Part shown: positions 11,911 to 23,416 of the stretch, piece by piece
Position numbering within the stretch: position 1 is the first letter of the stretch
Layout: every line of letters begins with the position of its first letter
Source: Monomorium pharaonis
Taxonomy: Eukaryota > Arthropoda > Insecta > Hymenoptera > Formicidae
NCBI RefSeq assembly: GCF_013373865.1
Contig: NC_050469.1
Span: 18,735,046 to 18,799,045 of the forward strand
Direction of reading: 5' to 3'
DNA: 64,000 bases
Notes under the pieces: model-generated
The model's database searches: none
What the model was told of the DNA's origin: nothing
Seen by the model: the letters and a program-made list of their open reading frames with translations, nothing else
Program-made: the position numbers and the translations under genes

Positions 11911-12085
11911 AGCTGATGTATGCTATTGATAAAAAATTCACCGAAGTTCATCCCTGTTTTAGCTCAGCGAACCATTATATGTATAGAAAATTGACAGAGC
12001 AATTCATATCAAAAGGATTATCTAAAGGCGTACTTCCTAGTTCTTCAAGTATGTTATTTTATGGCATTATCTTATGGCAGGCTAG
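11911..12085 (+). other. exon-like ORF of unknown protein inside the 10337-13980 element
   Basis: An open stretch of 58 codons bounded by a pyrimidine-rich acceptor (TTCTTGTAAG) and a donor (AG then GTAAGA). The peptide (for example KKFTEVHPCF and VLPSSSSMLFYGI) has the mixed composition of a real protein rather than AT-rich noise. I do not recognise it. If real, it is a remnant exon of a gene carried by this transposon; no neighbouring exon was identified. Confidence 0.35.
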
Positions 12086-14147
12086 GTAAGAGAATAATGA
12101 CAAATGTTATAATTTTATTTTAATATTGTATTGCAACTGTGTGGCTCTTAAAGGTATCGTACAACTATCTTTTTTAGATTACTGAAATAAATAAAAAGCG
12201 TGAAATCTGATCTGAAACAATTACAACAAAGTATACAGACTAATATCACTCAACTAATCTGCCGATGATGTGGTCGCAGGCTGTAATATAGGAAATATGT
12301 TTATGAATGTCAAGGATCATCTGTAGGTCTTAGTCATTTAGTAACTGTCATGCATTTTGTGTCAGCCAGATATACGCCTCAGAAATATACTGATAAATGC
12401 TCTTAGTTTGCTCTTAGTTACATTAAAAACTAAAAAGTAAGTATTTAAATACTCTGTTCCCGAAATAATTTATTCTAATTAATACAATTCTCTTCATACA
12501 TTCACAATAATAACATTCAGAATTTTTATTTATATTTTTGATTCTCTAACTTAATTGTTTGTAAATTGAGGCATGTATAAGACGAAAGACTACAAAATAG
12601 GCATATATGAGACGAAAGACAAAATAAGATATTTTTATTTATAGAATAATTTAAGAATGACCAGTGGATGTGCGTATGATTATCTGGAAATGTGCACAAA
12701 AGTGGAACTTGAGATGGAACATTTGATTATTTCCATCTCTAATTTGCTGGGTTTTATTCTAAAAACATATAATGGCTATAATTTATTCTTACCTGTTCTA
12801 ATCCTTGTGAAAATTTCTTCAGCTTTTATAAACTTCAGTTATTCTTTACGTTCTTTTAAATTTTAAGAAGAACAGTTGTCCGAATAATGTAAGAATAATT
12901 GGCAGAATCCTGTAATATAAAATTAGTTTTAATATGATACGTCTTTATAAATTATATTTATAAGTTTATAACTGCCTTTATATATTGCATGATTTACACA
13001 TATGCTAGGTGACTTTTGTAACTAGAAATGTATGTAAAACTAGCAGCCCAAATAATAAATTATCTTTAAATTTACTTAAGAAATACATTATTTAAATATA
13101 AAAATATGTAGTTGTGCGGATCAAAACAGGAAACATATCGCTATGTATTTTGTCAATAATAGGTTTGATAATATACATATCTGTTAGTTTTAACTTTAAC
13201 GATAAATTTATTGCTTCGCAAGATGCAGTAGAACTTTTATCTGCCATACTTTTTTGTTCATTTTGTGCAAAAATGCATCGAATAAGCAGCGTATACAATT
13301 TTGTCGAAATTGTATGATGGATCTAAAATGTATAATTATCAATGTACGTCAATTCCACAATACATGTGTTGTATCGAATTAACATGTAGTATCAAAAATA
13401 AAAAATATATAAAGGCGGTTATAACTTATAAATCTATTATGTTGTTGCTGACTAAACATAACCTACAAAACATGTAGGAAAGATTATAATAAGTTATTTA
13501 TGATGTATATTATACATAAGAAAAATAATATATGTTAATTAAATGCAGCAACATTTTCTACACCTTTTTATATAATCTTCAATAAATGTTGACTTAAAAA
13601 ACATAAAGGATTACCTGATTAAAGTCAAGTTGCAAGAAAACAACGTCTCTCTTTCGTCATTATAGCATCCACTAGCGGAAAGAGCGCCTAATAGCACGAG
13701 ATGTACGTTGTGCGATTAAGGTTAGAGTCTCACAAGATTCAAATTTTATAATATCCATATAACATAAATAAAACAATTGTGTAACCACGCAACATTGTGG
13801 TTACATCACTGTTCGGTTATTGTAACATACAAATAACGGAGTAATATTATAGCTTCATAACTTTGTTACATCACATATATGTAGTAAAGTTTCGTAACTA
13901 TAATATAAATAGAGTGTAACATTTGTTACATTACATGTTACTCCCACGTTATATTTCATTTATATTTGGTGTTTGCTGGGATAGGTGTATAAAATTGTTT
14001 GAAACAAGAAAATAATTTAAAATATATTATAATATTAAGTAAAATTTTGGTATAGCCCATTACAAATGACGTGTTTTAAGCAATATACAAATTATTGTAA
14101 GAAAATTAAATTGTTGAACGTTATTTGTAATGGATTCCCACATAACA

Positions 14148-14410
14148 CCAAGTCGACTGTTAGTCGACTGTCAGTCGGCAGAAGAAGTCTAAAGTCGACT
14201 TTAAAGTCAGACTGAATGTCGACTTATAGTCAACTAAAAGCCAACAAATGACTCGACTATAGTCGGCTTTCGGTCAGCCATTGTAGTCGACTTTAAACCG
14301 ACTATAAGTCGACTTTTAGTCAACATTAAGTCGACTTTTGGTCAACATTAAGTCGACTTTTGGTCAACATTAAGTCGACTTTTAGTCAACATTAAGTTGA
14401 CTTATAGTCT
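14148..14410. repeat. left subterminal array of AGTCGACT palindromes
   Basis: AGTCGACT or one-base variants occur many times. At 14316-14395 a 22-bp unit (GTCAACATTAAGTCGACTTT core) is repeated about four times in tandem. Candidate binding sites for the transposase or its partner protein. Confidence 0.9.
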
Positions 14411-14468
14411 ATTTTTCGCATTAATAATTATAATAATTGGGGTAATAATAAAATACGTTACAATAAGT

Positions 14469-14628
14469 AAGTTTTCACCGAGAGTTCAAATCGTGTTAGA
14501 GTCGAGCTAATTAGCCAATAGTTATGCTGGTTACAACAAAAATACCTAATTTCCGTTATGATTAGCATATATAGCCGTTGGTTAATTGGTCCAACTTTGA
14601 CCCGATTTGTACTCTCGATGGAAACTTA
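14469..14628. mobile_element. imperfect palindromic MITE
   Basis: Arms AAGTTTTCACCGAGAGTTC and the inverse of AAGTTTCCATCGAGAGTAC pair over about 75 bp with mismatches. It lies between the left subterminal array and the 3' end of the DUF4806 gene. Confidence 0.7.
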
Positions 14629-14801
14629 CTCAATGTTGTATATTAACATACAATGTAATACAATATTTATTCTTTATTTTTACAAAGATTTAATAATATA
14701 TTATATAAAATATATATTTTAGAATATATGGATTGAAATATAACATTACTTTTTAAACAATTTATCACCCGTATCCTGTCGCCAGATCGTAATGTAAAAT
14801 G

Positions 14802-17336
14802 TCACTTTTTTAATAATATTGCTCGTATCCTGTCACCAGATCGTCTCAACCATTCCTGCATGCATTTTTCTATTTCACTCACGGTGCTTTTTCCTTGCAT
14901 CAATACAGTTTCTATAAATGTATTAATAATAAATTATAATAATATAATAACAATAATAAAATAATAATATATAATAAAAATATTAAATTAATACCAATGA
15001 TTGTATCGGATAGTCTTGATTTTCTTAGAGACAATTTATTTTTTTGTCCTGTCCACGTGTATGCCTGCGCAACTTCGTAACCAATAGTTTGCGACATTAT
15101 ATTTCTAACATTTTTGGCGACTGTTTCTCCGCCCACTTGTGACATTTTCTGAATCTACAAATATATTTCATATCACATTAATATAATACATATGCATTAT
15201 GATATTATATAATATGTATATTATATAATATATAATTACAAAACTAGCTCTATTTATTCTTTTTTTCATTGCGTTGATGGCTTTAATTAATGACAATATT
15301 AACTAACTAAATTAATATTATGTTAAATAATTAAAACATTCTATAAAATTAATATTATAATAAATTAATTATATTAATTTGTCAATTATTAAATTAAGTA
15401 TAAATTACTTTATGATAAATAGAGCGAGTTTCAAATCTCGACACCTCATTTACCGTAATCATAATGCATGTTCGCATTAATAATTTGTAAATAACAAGAT
15501 ACTTACAAATTGTCGCCGAACATCAGCTCTATCCAGTTGATTATTAAACGCTTCAATTCTCTCCACCGTAGTGAGGGGCAAATTTGGTAAGAGAGAGAAA
15601 TCGACCACCTGCACTTCTCTTTCATTTTGTACTTCTTGTTTATTTTCATAAAGATGAATAATTCGATTAAGTTTACGCTCCAGTATAGCTAATTTTGCAT
15701 TAATACCACGCCGGCATATTCCTAAACAAGAAAAATAAGAAGCATTAAAATAAACAATTAAATTTACTGAATTAAACTATTATCATTGCACATTATTCAT
15801 AAAAATCTCTTTTGTTTCGCATTATATCTACTAGTAACGTAAATAAAACAAAATTTACCACAACATGTGTGCTCTAAATCATTAGATTGGTTTCCCAAAT
15901 TTTCGTCCCAAATTTCGTTCCCAAATTCTTCTGTATTGTCAGCTGACATTATTTTTGGCTGAGCTGTTGAAGCTTTTTCCTGTCCCACACAATTGGTTTT
16001 TACTGTTTTCGGTATTTCTGTAAATAAATATAAACATGTAAGATTTATTATTTATGAACATTCATATTCATTATAAAATTTATATTACGTAAAATTTAAA
16101 ATATACCTTTTACAGTTTTGTAACTTTTTTGCTTATGACCACAGTTTGTTATTGCTTTCTGCGTTTCTAAAAAACAATATAAAAAATATAAAAAATGTCA
16201 ACATTTACTTTTATATACAGCTTTTCCAATCAATATAAATATAGCAATTAATATGATACCTGTGTTACTGTATTGTATTTCTTCACAAGAATTGTCAGAG
16301 AAATCTGACAATTCTTGTGAAGAATCATCTTCCAGCAGTGAATTAGAATCAAAAGTATTATCAGAATTTGGAGTATCATCGGCCTGATTTAAGTCACTGG
16401 ATTCGCATGAACCTGGTTTAGTGATCGCTTTATTAATCTTAGGCTGCAAGTCAGAAACATATCCACTTCCTACTTGTGGAATATAATTCGAGGGCAATTT
16501 AAGACGCATCTTTTTTGGTTCATCTAAAAATTTTCAAAATTGTTATATTTATATATAAAAAAAAGATTTATATTGTAACTTGAAGAAAATCCCTCAGCCG
16601 TCTGTACCGACAAAATTAATCTATGTGCAATATATTGATGTAGATATATTAACGAATAAATGCGACGAAAATAGGACAAAAATGGTAATTTTGTTGGTAG
16701 TTCGTCGACGGCTGAGGGATCTCCTTCATAAACTAAATTTCTTATAGAAATGTATTCTATAAATACCTTCGTTGCTTGTGTCGCCATACAATTTTCTCTT
16801 CTTTATAAGCCTCTTCTTTGAAGCATTACACTTATCATATGCCTGTATATTAATATTATTAATATTATCATCTGACGCTGACATTTCTCCCACTACTTTT
16901 TCGACCGATCGTGCATTTTGGTACGTTTCTGTAACGTTTTTAAATAAATATAAATTTAATTTCACATTTTTATGTAAAGTTAGCCGCACACAAAGCTATT
17001 TTTCATGCTGGATTGCTTACGATGTAGTTAATTACTAGAAATCCTGATGTGTGGTGCAATTGTAGTAATAATTTATGAAAATCGCAAGCAATCCGCAGGA
17101 AAAAAGCATCGTGTGCGACTGATTCAAGATATACATATGTAAAACAAACCATAAGGACCAAAGCTCTTATGAAATGTTAATTCGTCCCAATCATCACACG
17201 GCGGCATCTGTTTTATGCAGGCTTGAGTAAGCTGTTTACTTTTTTTTGGCATTTTAAATATTGATCGCTCGAAGTCTATCCATATCGTTGGTACTGTTAT
17301 GCAATACACATCATATAGCAGTACGTAAAACGCCAT
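14802..17336 (-). CDS. DUF4806-domain protein, transposon accessory gene (8 exons, 438 aa)
   Basis: All junctions are phase-compatible with AG/GT borders. Exons on the minus strand: 17336-17150, 16928-16767, 16523-16260, 16166-16107, 16017-15859, 15721-15507, 15154-14995, 14911-14802. The coding length is 1317 nt with no internal stop. The N-terminal exon (MAFYVLLYDVYC, VPTIW) resembles the start of many insect DUF4806 proteins. The middle is Ser/Asp/Glu-rich and Lys-rich and probably disordered. The C-terminal part (about residues 325-438) holds the domain: LPNLPLTTVERIEAF, then the GG of SQVGGETVAK, then AYTWTGQKNK, ending in STVSEIEKCM and SGDRIRAILLKK. The function of the family is not established. 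Its place beside a transposase suggests a DNA-binding or transposition co-factor (inference). The first donor (GTTTGT) is weak. Confidence 0.8.
16591..16718. mobile_element. 128-bp MITE with CCCTCAGCCGTC ends, TSD AT, in an intron of the DUF4806 gene
   Basis: CCCTCAGCCGTC at left and its inverse at right, with the arms matching again in ACAAAATTA. Flanked by AT on both sides (16589-16590, 16719-16720). It lies in the intron between the second and third coding exons, so it need not disturb the protein. Confidence 0.85.
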
Positions 17337-17422
17337 TCTGAAAAAATATATGAATATATATATATATATACACGTAAATTAAAATTTATTATAACGTTTA
17401 CAATATATCTTAATAAAATAAT

Positions 17423-17544
17423 GCTGCTTTTCTTTTAGTGACACAAGTCGACACTATAGTGTCGGTCTGTCTTTGTTATTCATTAAATGCCAAAGATAGA
17501 ACGACGTCATTTGCGTAGACTTGTATCACTAAAAGAAAAGCAGC
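17423..17544. mobile_element. palindromic MITE, GCTGCTTTTCTTTTAGTG arms
   Basis: The arms are 18-25 bp, nearly perfect at the ends (GCTGCTTTTCTTTTAGTGA). It lies between the two genes of the 9.28-kb element, just upstream of the DUF4806 start. Confidence 0.8.
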
Positions 17545-17650
17545 CTATGTGTTTATTGTCAATAAAATAATACGTACAAATGTAAACAGGATTAGCATCT
17601 CTGCCGCAATTTATAAAGAAGCACGCGTATCATATAAAGTTTAAAAATTG

Positions 17651-19672
17651 TTATGATAAATGTAATAATGGCATGCAGCACCATGAAGTTAAATCCTTAA
17701 ACGGAAATTGAACGGCTTTATTCAGAATTTCTGTGACTGGCCACATCACTAAGTCCGATAAATTTTTTACCACATATATGTCCATATTCTGTGACTCGCA
17801 AGGATAGAATGGCAAAGAATTTTTCGTCAAAAATTTTTTTCCAATAATGACGGCTCTTCCGTCTTCGTTATAACAAATATGTTCAATAACAACAATTGTT
17901 TTATCTTTCATATAACAACAATTGTTGGGTGTCTTGTTTGTCAATGTAAAATCGCTAAATTGAATCGTACTATAAGCATTGGTACAATTCATTGGAGGAA
18001 CTTTTAAACATTTCTTTTTCAATATAGGTATACTAGATTTGTTACAATCAGATTGAATTACTTGGTTATAATTTTCCGAAATTCTGTTATATAACTGCTG
18101 TAATGGTTTATCGGCCTTTCTCAACATTTTTTTTATTGACTGCATATAGTTTTCGAAAGGAAAGGCAGAAAAATTATCCAGTGGTCCAAACATCAGTACG
18201 TCTTTACTTATGTGAAGTAAATTATGCACATTGTAAATTATAGCATCTTCGCCATACAACTGTTTAAACTTCTGAACAAATAGAATAAGTAGATCTGTGC
18301 TATATTTATTGTTACGGAAGCAATCTGTTGGATGACACAATATCCGTATTGCACAATTTAGTGCATTGAAATGCAGTAAATTTTCTTCAGACAAAATATT
18401 TAGCAGCACAACTGGTCCAAGATACAGTACAAATTGTCGCAATTCTGTTGCTTTCCAACGAGTCAATTCATCTAGAGAACGTGGTTTTCGAGCAAATTCC
18501 TTAGGTACCCATTTCGACATTGCAATTAATTTTTCCGACAACTCTGCTATTTTTCGTCCACTTAACTTTGATATCTGATATCCACTTATCCACAATTGCA
18601 ACAGTTTCTTCATGACTCCTAGACATATTAAGTGCATGTAATCTAAAGGGAACTGTGAAACCATTGACAGTTGTATTGACTCGAAAGGAGATACACCAGT
18701 ATGATGATCTTCTTGTACTCTATTGTTAAAATTTTGATCAGTCCGAAGAGATGCATTGGATTCCAAAAACAACATACGATTATTTATATAGGTGCCTTCT
18801 TGCATACACTTTCCACATCCAAAGAATCCGTTGTGTGATTTTGTGCAAGTTACAAATGATCTTGCAGGGCTATCGCAAATTACACTTCTAATTCGTACAG
18901 TGTATCTTTTCTTATTGAAAATAAGTCCTGTATTTCGGAGACTATTATATTCTTGACAAAAAGGTGTTAAAAAATTATTTATAGAAGGTGGTTTCGAGTA
19001 CCCATGATAAGCACTAATAACAAATGGTATAAATGCCTTGTCACCGTGAATTTTGCCCAATATTGGCCAAATTTGACTTTTACTGCTTTTTGATATCGGT
19101 AGTCCATCAATATTCAAGTCTATAATAATTTCTTTTTCCGCTATGACCTTTGTGCGTGCCAATTGTTCAATTATTGCCTTTTTCAAACCGTAATGAAAAA
19201 AACTTGTATTATCTGCCGATACCTCTACGATACTATTTCTCGGCGTATTTAAAAGCGTTCTTGCATCCTTTGGTAGATCGCTGTGACCACATGTACGCAA
19301 TTTATTTAACAGTTCTGACAAAGCAGTATGAGTAATGTTATGTTTTAGTTTCCAAGAACATAACCAATTCGAAAGCTGTGGAATTTTATCAGTATTTTCT
19401 TTATCCTCCGATTCAACATAGTCAGAATTTGAAACATCGATAGAAAGTACATTGATATTATTTGAATCAGAGTCATCAGGAATAGATTGTATTATAGGCA
19501 CCTCCTCTCTCTCTCTCTCTCTCATATCAGCTAGCGACTCTAAGTCGACTCCAATACTGACCGTAGGTCTATCGACATGATGTACAATTGGCTGACGCTC
19601 ATATTGCCTTTCATATTGTTGAAGGCGCCGATTTTTTTGTCGCGAAGACAATTCCCGAAAATGTTTCGGCAT
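17651..19672 (-). CDS. tnp2-like (CACTA/CMC-related) DDE transposase, 673 aa, intact
   Basis: A single uninterrupted frame from ATG 19672. The N-terminus is basic and Arg-rich (SSRQKNRRLQQYERQ), then acidic (residues about 60-95). The catalytic region has NIDGLPISKSS (about 187), an Asp in VICDSPARSF (about 265), the CGKC pair (about 287), DYMHLICLGVMKK (about 343) and a Glu in FPFENYM (about 506). A CxxC pair and a DxxH motif inside the DDE core are signatures described for CACTA/Mirage/Chapaev-type and some other superfamilies, and the DYMH...LG block is typical of tnp2 transposases. It would cut and rejoin element ends, presumably recognising the CCCACA termini. No stop or frameshift is seen, so it may be young. 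Exact superfamily placement is uncertain; KDZ/Plavaka relatives are an alternative. Confidence 0.82.
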   Translation of the reverse strand: MPKHFRELSSRQKNRRLQQYERQYERQPIVHHVDRPTVSIGVDLESLADMREREREEVPIIQSIPDDSDSNNINVLSIDVSNSDYVESEDKENTDKIPQLSNWLCSWKLKHNITHTALSELLNKLRTCGHSDLPKDARTLLNTPRNSIVEVSADNTSFFHYGLKKAIIEQLARTKVIAEKEIIIDLNIDGLPISKSSKSQIWPILGKIHGDKAFIPFVISAYHGYSKPPSINNFLTPFCQEYNSLRNTGLIFNKKRYTVRIRSVICDSPARSFVTCTKSHNGFFGCGKCMQEGTYINNRMLFLESNASLRTDQNFNNRVQEDHHTGVSPFESIQLSMVSQFPLDYMHLICLGVMKKLLQLWISGYQISKLSGRKIAELSEKLIAMSKWVPKEFARKPRSLDELTRWKATELRQFVLYLGPVVLLNILSEENLLHFNALNCAIRILCHPTDCFRNNKYSTDLLILFVQKFKQLYGEDAIIYNVHNLLHISKDVLMFGPLDNFSAFPFENYMQSIKKMLRKADKPLQQLYNRISENYNQVIQSDCNKSSIPILKKKCLKVPPMNCTNAYSTIQFSDFTLTNKTPNNCCYMKDKTIVVIEHICYNEDGRAVIIGKKFLTKNSLPFYPCESQNMDIYVVKNLSDLVMWPVTEILNKAVQFPFKDLTSWCCMPLLHLS

Positions 19673-20023
19673 CTGTCAATAATAATTTTATTGCAATATT
19701 ATATATCCAGATTTAAATAATTTACCCATTTTCAGAGATTTTATATATCCAAATTTAAATAATTTACTCATTTTATCAGAGATTTTATCATTTTATATAT
19801 AATTATATTATATCATTTGTAAGTATAGCTTATTATTAATTGTATATTTAATTTAATTATTTTTCAAGTGATTACTGTTCTTTTATATTAATAATCAATA
19901 ATAGAACAATTCACTCCTAAAGCTATGTAGCTTACATGTATATTTACATGTAATAATTTAAGACACTTTATTTAGCTATCAATTATATAATTTTCATTTA
20001 CGGTGTAAAACTTTCAGAATATA

Positions 20024-20151
20024 AAGCGTGATCTACAATACATGGAGTAAGCATAGAATAAGGCATGAGAATAGGGATGACGTCTGCTTAAACCTACTCT
20101 TACTTCTTATATTGCTCTTACTGCTTACTTCATATATTGTAGACCACGCTT
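20024..20151. mobile_element. palindromic MITE, AAGCGTGATCTACAATA arms
   Basis: AAGCGTGATCTACAATACAT at left pairs with TATTGTAGACCACGCTT at right. The inner sequence is partly complementary (ACTCTTACTTCTTATATT). It lies inside the 9.28-kb element. Confidence 0.75.
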
Positions 20152-20366
20152 AAAAGAACATTGCCAGTAAAGAAAGAAATTGATCAAAAAATGCAAACCA
20201 TTGACAGGCCCGCTAGTAGAAAAATGATTTAATAAATTTATTGATTTCATGTTGGTTAGAAGTATAGATTATAGAGATACAGTGTAGAAGTAAAGAGATA
20301 GATTAGATTGAGAGGGCACATATTATGAAATTAATCGAAATAGAATCCGATCGAAATTGTCCTATT

Positions 20367-20667
20367 ATCCCGTAGGAAAAAATTATGCAAAAATTACTGC
20401 ACAAAAAATTGCATATTTTTGTGCATGAATTTCTGCAGTTTTTACAGATTTTTATACAAAGTTTTTGCCTTCAGAATTTTTCTGCAGAATATTTTGCCAA
20501 ATTTTATGTAATTTTTACCTTAAAAAAAAATTACATAAAATTTTGCAAAATATTCTGCAGAAAAATTCTAAAGGTGAAAATTTTGTACAAAAATCTGCAC
20601 AAATTCATACACAAAAACATGTAATTTTTTGTGCAGTAATTTTTGCACAATTTTTTCCTTCAGGATT
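20367..20667. mobile_element. 300-bp palindromic MITE, AATTTTTTGTGCAG arms
   Basis: A nearly complete palindrome centred near 20520, rich in GCAAAAATTACTGCA and TTCTGCAGAATATTTTGC motifs. Ends ATCCCGTAGGAAAAAATT and the inverse of AATCCTGAAGGAAAAAATT. Confidence 0.85.
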
Positions 20668-21536
20668 CCCTACATTTGTATTGTGTTTTCTAGAAAAAAC
20701 ATAATTTCGATTGGAATTCATTACGAATAGTTGCAACGTATCTGCGTGCTCAGGTTAAGATTTAAGTTGAGGTTAAGATTTGGTTAAAGAATATAAAACG
20801 GAGCCAAAAGACAAGGTTTGATAAAAAAATATATATAATATGGTAATAAAAGTTTCGAGGAAAAATTTCTATATATATAAAATATTGTTAACATACTTTT
20901 CTTTGTTGTAATCGAAATATTGTCTTCAACGACGAAAACGTAGCGTGTTCCCAACGAAAGATCCGAACAAAAGAACGTTTCGTATCAATGTTTCATTTGT
21001 CTTGTTATAAGAAGCGGCTAATTCCAATATATAATATGTCTAAAACACATTTATTATAATGTATTCATAATATACGCTGTCAAAAAGAAAAGACTTAATC
21101 CGAGATCTCTTTTATAAATTTTGCATAAGCCTGAATTTTGAAATCCACAACTTAGAATTAACAAAAAAAACGTAAAAATTTATTTTATAGAAAATAAATC
21201 ATCTAAAATAAATAAATTTCAATAAATAAATAAATAAATTTTGCCTTTAAATGTTTATAAAGATATTCTTTTAGTCAAACTTAGTTATCTTTAAATATAT
21301 TATAATACATTGTTATACACATTGTTATATTGAATATTATTAAAGATATTTATTTTATTTATTTATTAAAGGTATTATTCTAATTCCTATTCTATTAAGT
21401 TGTATCACAGTTATATCACAAATAGCTTTTATCGATAAATCTTCGTGTAGGAGTTTATATATTTAGAAGTTTATTAGAGAAATATTTAATTTAAATGTTA
21501 AAATTTTAATTCGATAGATCACATATTCAAGATATT

Positions 21537-21678
21537 AATTATTAAAGTTAACATCTTTTACACACGCAAGTTCTATCCTAACCTACCACAAAACAGACAT
21601 TTTGCATTGTAGATTATTTTTTACTTACCACATTCTGCTGCAGCAAATTCAATTTGTCGCCTAGTGACCTCGATCCTC
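21537..21678 (-). repeat. 142-bp direct duplication, copy 1 (candidate exon end with donor)
   Basis: Nearly identical to 22394-22535. On the minus strand it reads GACAAATTGAATTTGCTGC...AATGTG followed by GTAAGT, a strong splice donor, and extends into intron-like sequence. It may be a duplicated 5' exon border of the transposase transcript; no coding assignment is made. Confidence 0.6.
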
Positions 21679-22393
21679 CAATTTTTATTGTTGCTGCTTC
21701 TTCGGATTCTGTGGTACAAGTATATTCTGATGCCAACTTTCAATTCCTTTGTTTATCGGCTGACGCCAACTCAGATCTGAAAAATAAACAAAGTGTTGTA
21801 ATAAAAAAAAGTTAAAAAATACTACTGCTTCCTATATCAAATCTGATATTGATTTCTTTAAAATTTTAATGAAAATTTTTTATATATAAATGTATTTTTT
21901 TTTATTACATAGGTAAATTTTGAACTTAAGAAAAAAGTAATGAGTTAAAGTCAATATGTTTTAAAAATGACTAGTTGAAGTTAAAAATAAACTTATTTAA
22001 AATTAAAGTTAAAAGTTATTAATTCTAACTTTATTATTAAACCATTTAATTAGTTACTACCTACAAACTTTTGTAATTATTATATAAAATAGATTTATTG
22101 TTAAATTTTGATATTTTCTCGAAAAGAGTAAACATAAAAAAAATGAAACGTACATAAATTAATTTAAAATTTTAAAGAAAAATACGTACGTGCTCACTCC
22201 AACTGCACTGAGTCGATTTTCCGCATATTTTAACAATATAATTATACAATGAGACATCAAACTGTTTGCGTTTAACACAGTTGCGGGACTTTTAAATTGT
22301 ATTGCTCCGCCAACAAGATCTGATAAGCTTCCGCTGCCAAATTCATATAAATAGTCTTGAAATCATTGATAAATGCTCTGCCACTGGAATCAT

Positions 22394-22535
22394 AATTATT
22401 AAAGTTAACATCTTTTACACACGCAAGTTCTATCCTAACCTACCACAAAACAGACATTTTGCATTGTAGATTATTTTTTACTTACCACATTCTGCTGCAG
22501 CAAATTCAATTTGTCACCTAGTGACCTCCATCCTC
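22394..22535 (-). repeat. 142-bp direct duplication, copy 2
   Basis: Second copy of 21537-21678, about 857 bp away, with the same GTAAGT donor on the minus strand. The minus-strand frame just upstream (22725-22534) is a short unrecognised ORF. Confidence 0.6.
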
Positions 22536-23204
22536 ATATTTTTCTAAATTTTAAGAATATCCTATTTTTCTGGCATTCACTTGATAATAAATCGTACACA
22601 ATTTTATTATACATTTTTGCAAACAAAATCCAAACTGAACAATAAGCATTGTAACATTGACCGAGGCAAATTGATTCCTCTTGCAATAATTTTTGCGTTT
22701 GTCCATAAGAGGCATTTTTCTCCATCTGTGTGAATTTAAAGAAATAAATAATTATATTTTTACATATATTTTATTATACATTTATCATCAATTTTTGCAT
22801 AATACATTCAACCCGCGTAATCAAAAATAACCTCAAATTTATGAGCTAAATATTTTTCTAAATTATATGTATTATATTTAACAAATATAAAAAAATTATA
22901 TATGAAAATATTTTCTATGATTAATTTTATTTAACATTTGGTAAAAGTTGTTAAATAATACAAAGGATTACCTGATAAAAAATGCGGCGTCAGCGAATTA
23001 CGTCCCATCTACGGCCGCGTTGTCGTGAATAAGAACTATAACCTTTAACTCGGAAATGACCAAAACCGGAACAGAATACGCAAAAACCGCGTAATTCAAA
23101 TAAATAAATAGAGCGTAACATCTCTTTTATTATCTTTAATATGATAATATTTAAATGTCTTAAAAATTAGAAAATTGAACACAAGTGTTGTCTGGGAATT
23201 AAAT

Positions 23205-23405
23205 TGACAATATAAGTCGACTAAAAGTCGGACATAAAAAGGCGACTTTTAATTTCCCGAAAATAGTTGACTTTAAGTCCACTTACAGTCGACATTTAAA
23301 GTCGACAAAATTCATTCGAAAAATAGTCGACTAAACGTCGACTTCTTAAAGTCGACTTCGAGTCGACTGGAAAAAGTCGACTATCAGTCGGCAAACAGTC
23401 ATTCG
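23205..23405. repeat. right subterminal array of AGTCGACT palindromes
   Basis: Mirror of the left array: AGTCGACT, GTCGACTTC, AGTCGACTGG and variants every 15-30 bp up to the CCCACA end. Spacing is irregular, and there is no 22-bp tandem here. Confidence 0.9.
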
Positions 23406-23416
23406 TGTTGTGTGGG

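Larger units (their letters stand above)
10337..13980. mobile_element. 3.64-kb element with CCCAGCAAACACCA ends, TSD AT
   Basis: Perfect inverted ends of 14 bp (CCCAGCAAACACCA at left, TGGTGTTTGCTGGG at right) and a 2-bp direct repeat AT (10335-10336, 13981-13982). The subterminal parts carry TTACATGTAA-like motifs at both ends. The ends match those of the 158-bp MITEs in this window, so this may be a longer relative of them. No transposase was recognised inside; one exon-like ORF is listed separately. The rest of the interior is AT-rich without recognisable genes. Confidence 0.85.
14137..23416 (-). mobile_element. 9.28-kb two-gene DNA transposon (tnp2-like transposase + DUF4806), TSD TT
   Basis: Ends are CCCACATAACACCAAG at 14137 and the inverse of CCCACACAACACGAAT at 23416, with flanking TT on both sides. 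Both subterminal regions are packed with the palindrome AGTCGACT. Both genes are on the minus strand: transposase 19672-17651 and DUF4806 gene 17336-14802, in that transcriptional order, both open as read. It also holds several MITEs and a 142-bp direct duplication. Two-gene organisation, subterminal repeats and a short target duplication resemble CACTA/En-Spm elements, although the ends are CCCACA rather than CACTA. Confidence 0.85.

Noticed and set aside
13114..13317. 67-codon hydrophobic frame in the 3.6-kb element
   Set aside because: AT-driven Ile/Phe-rich frame with no family match that I recognise and no supporting splice context.
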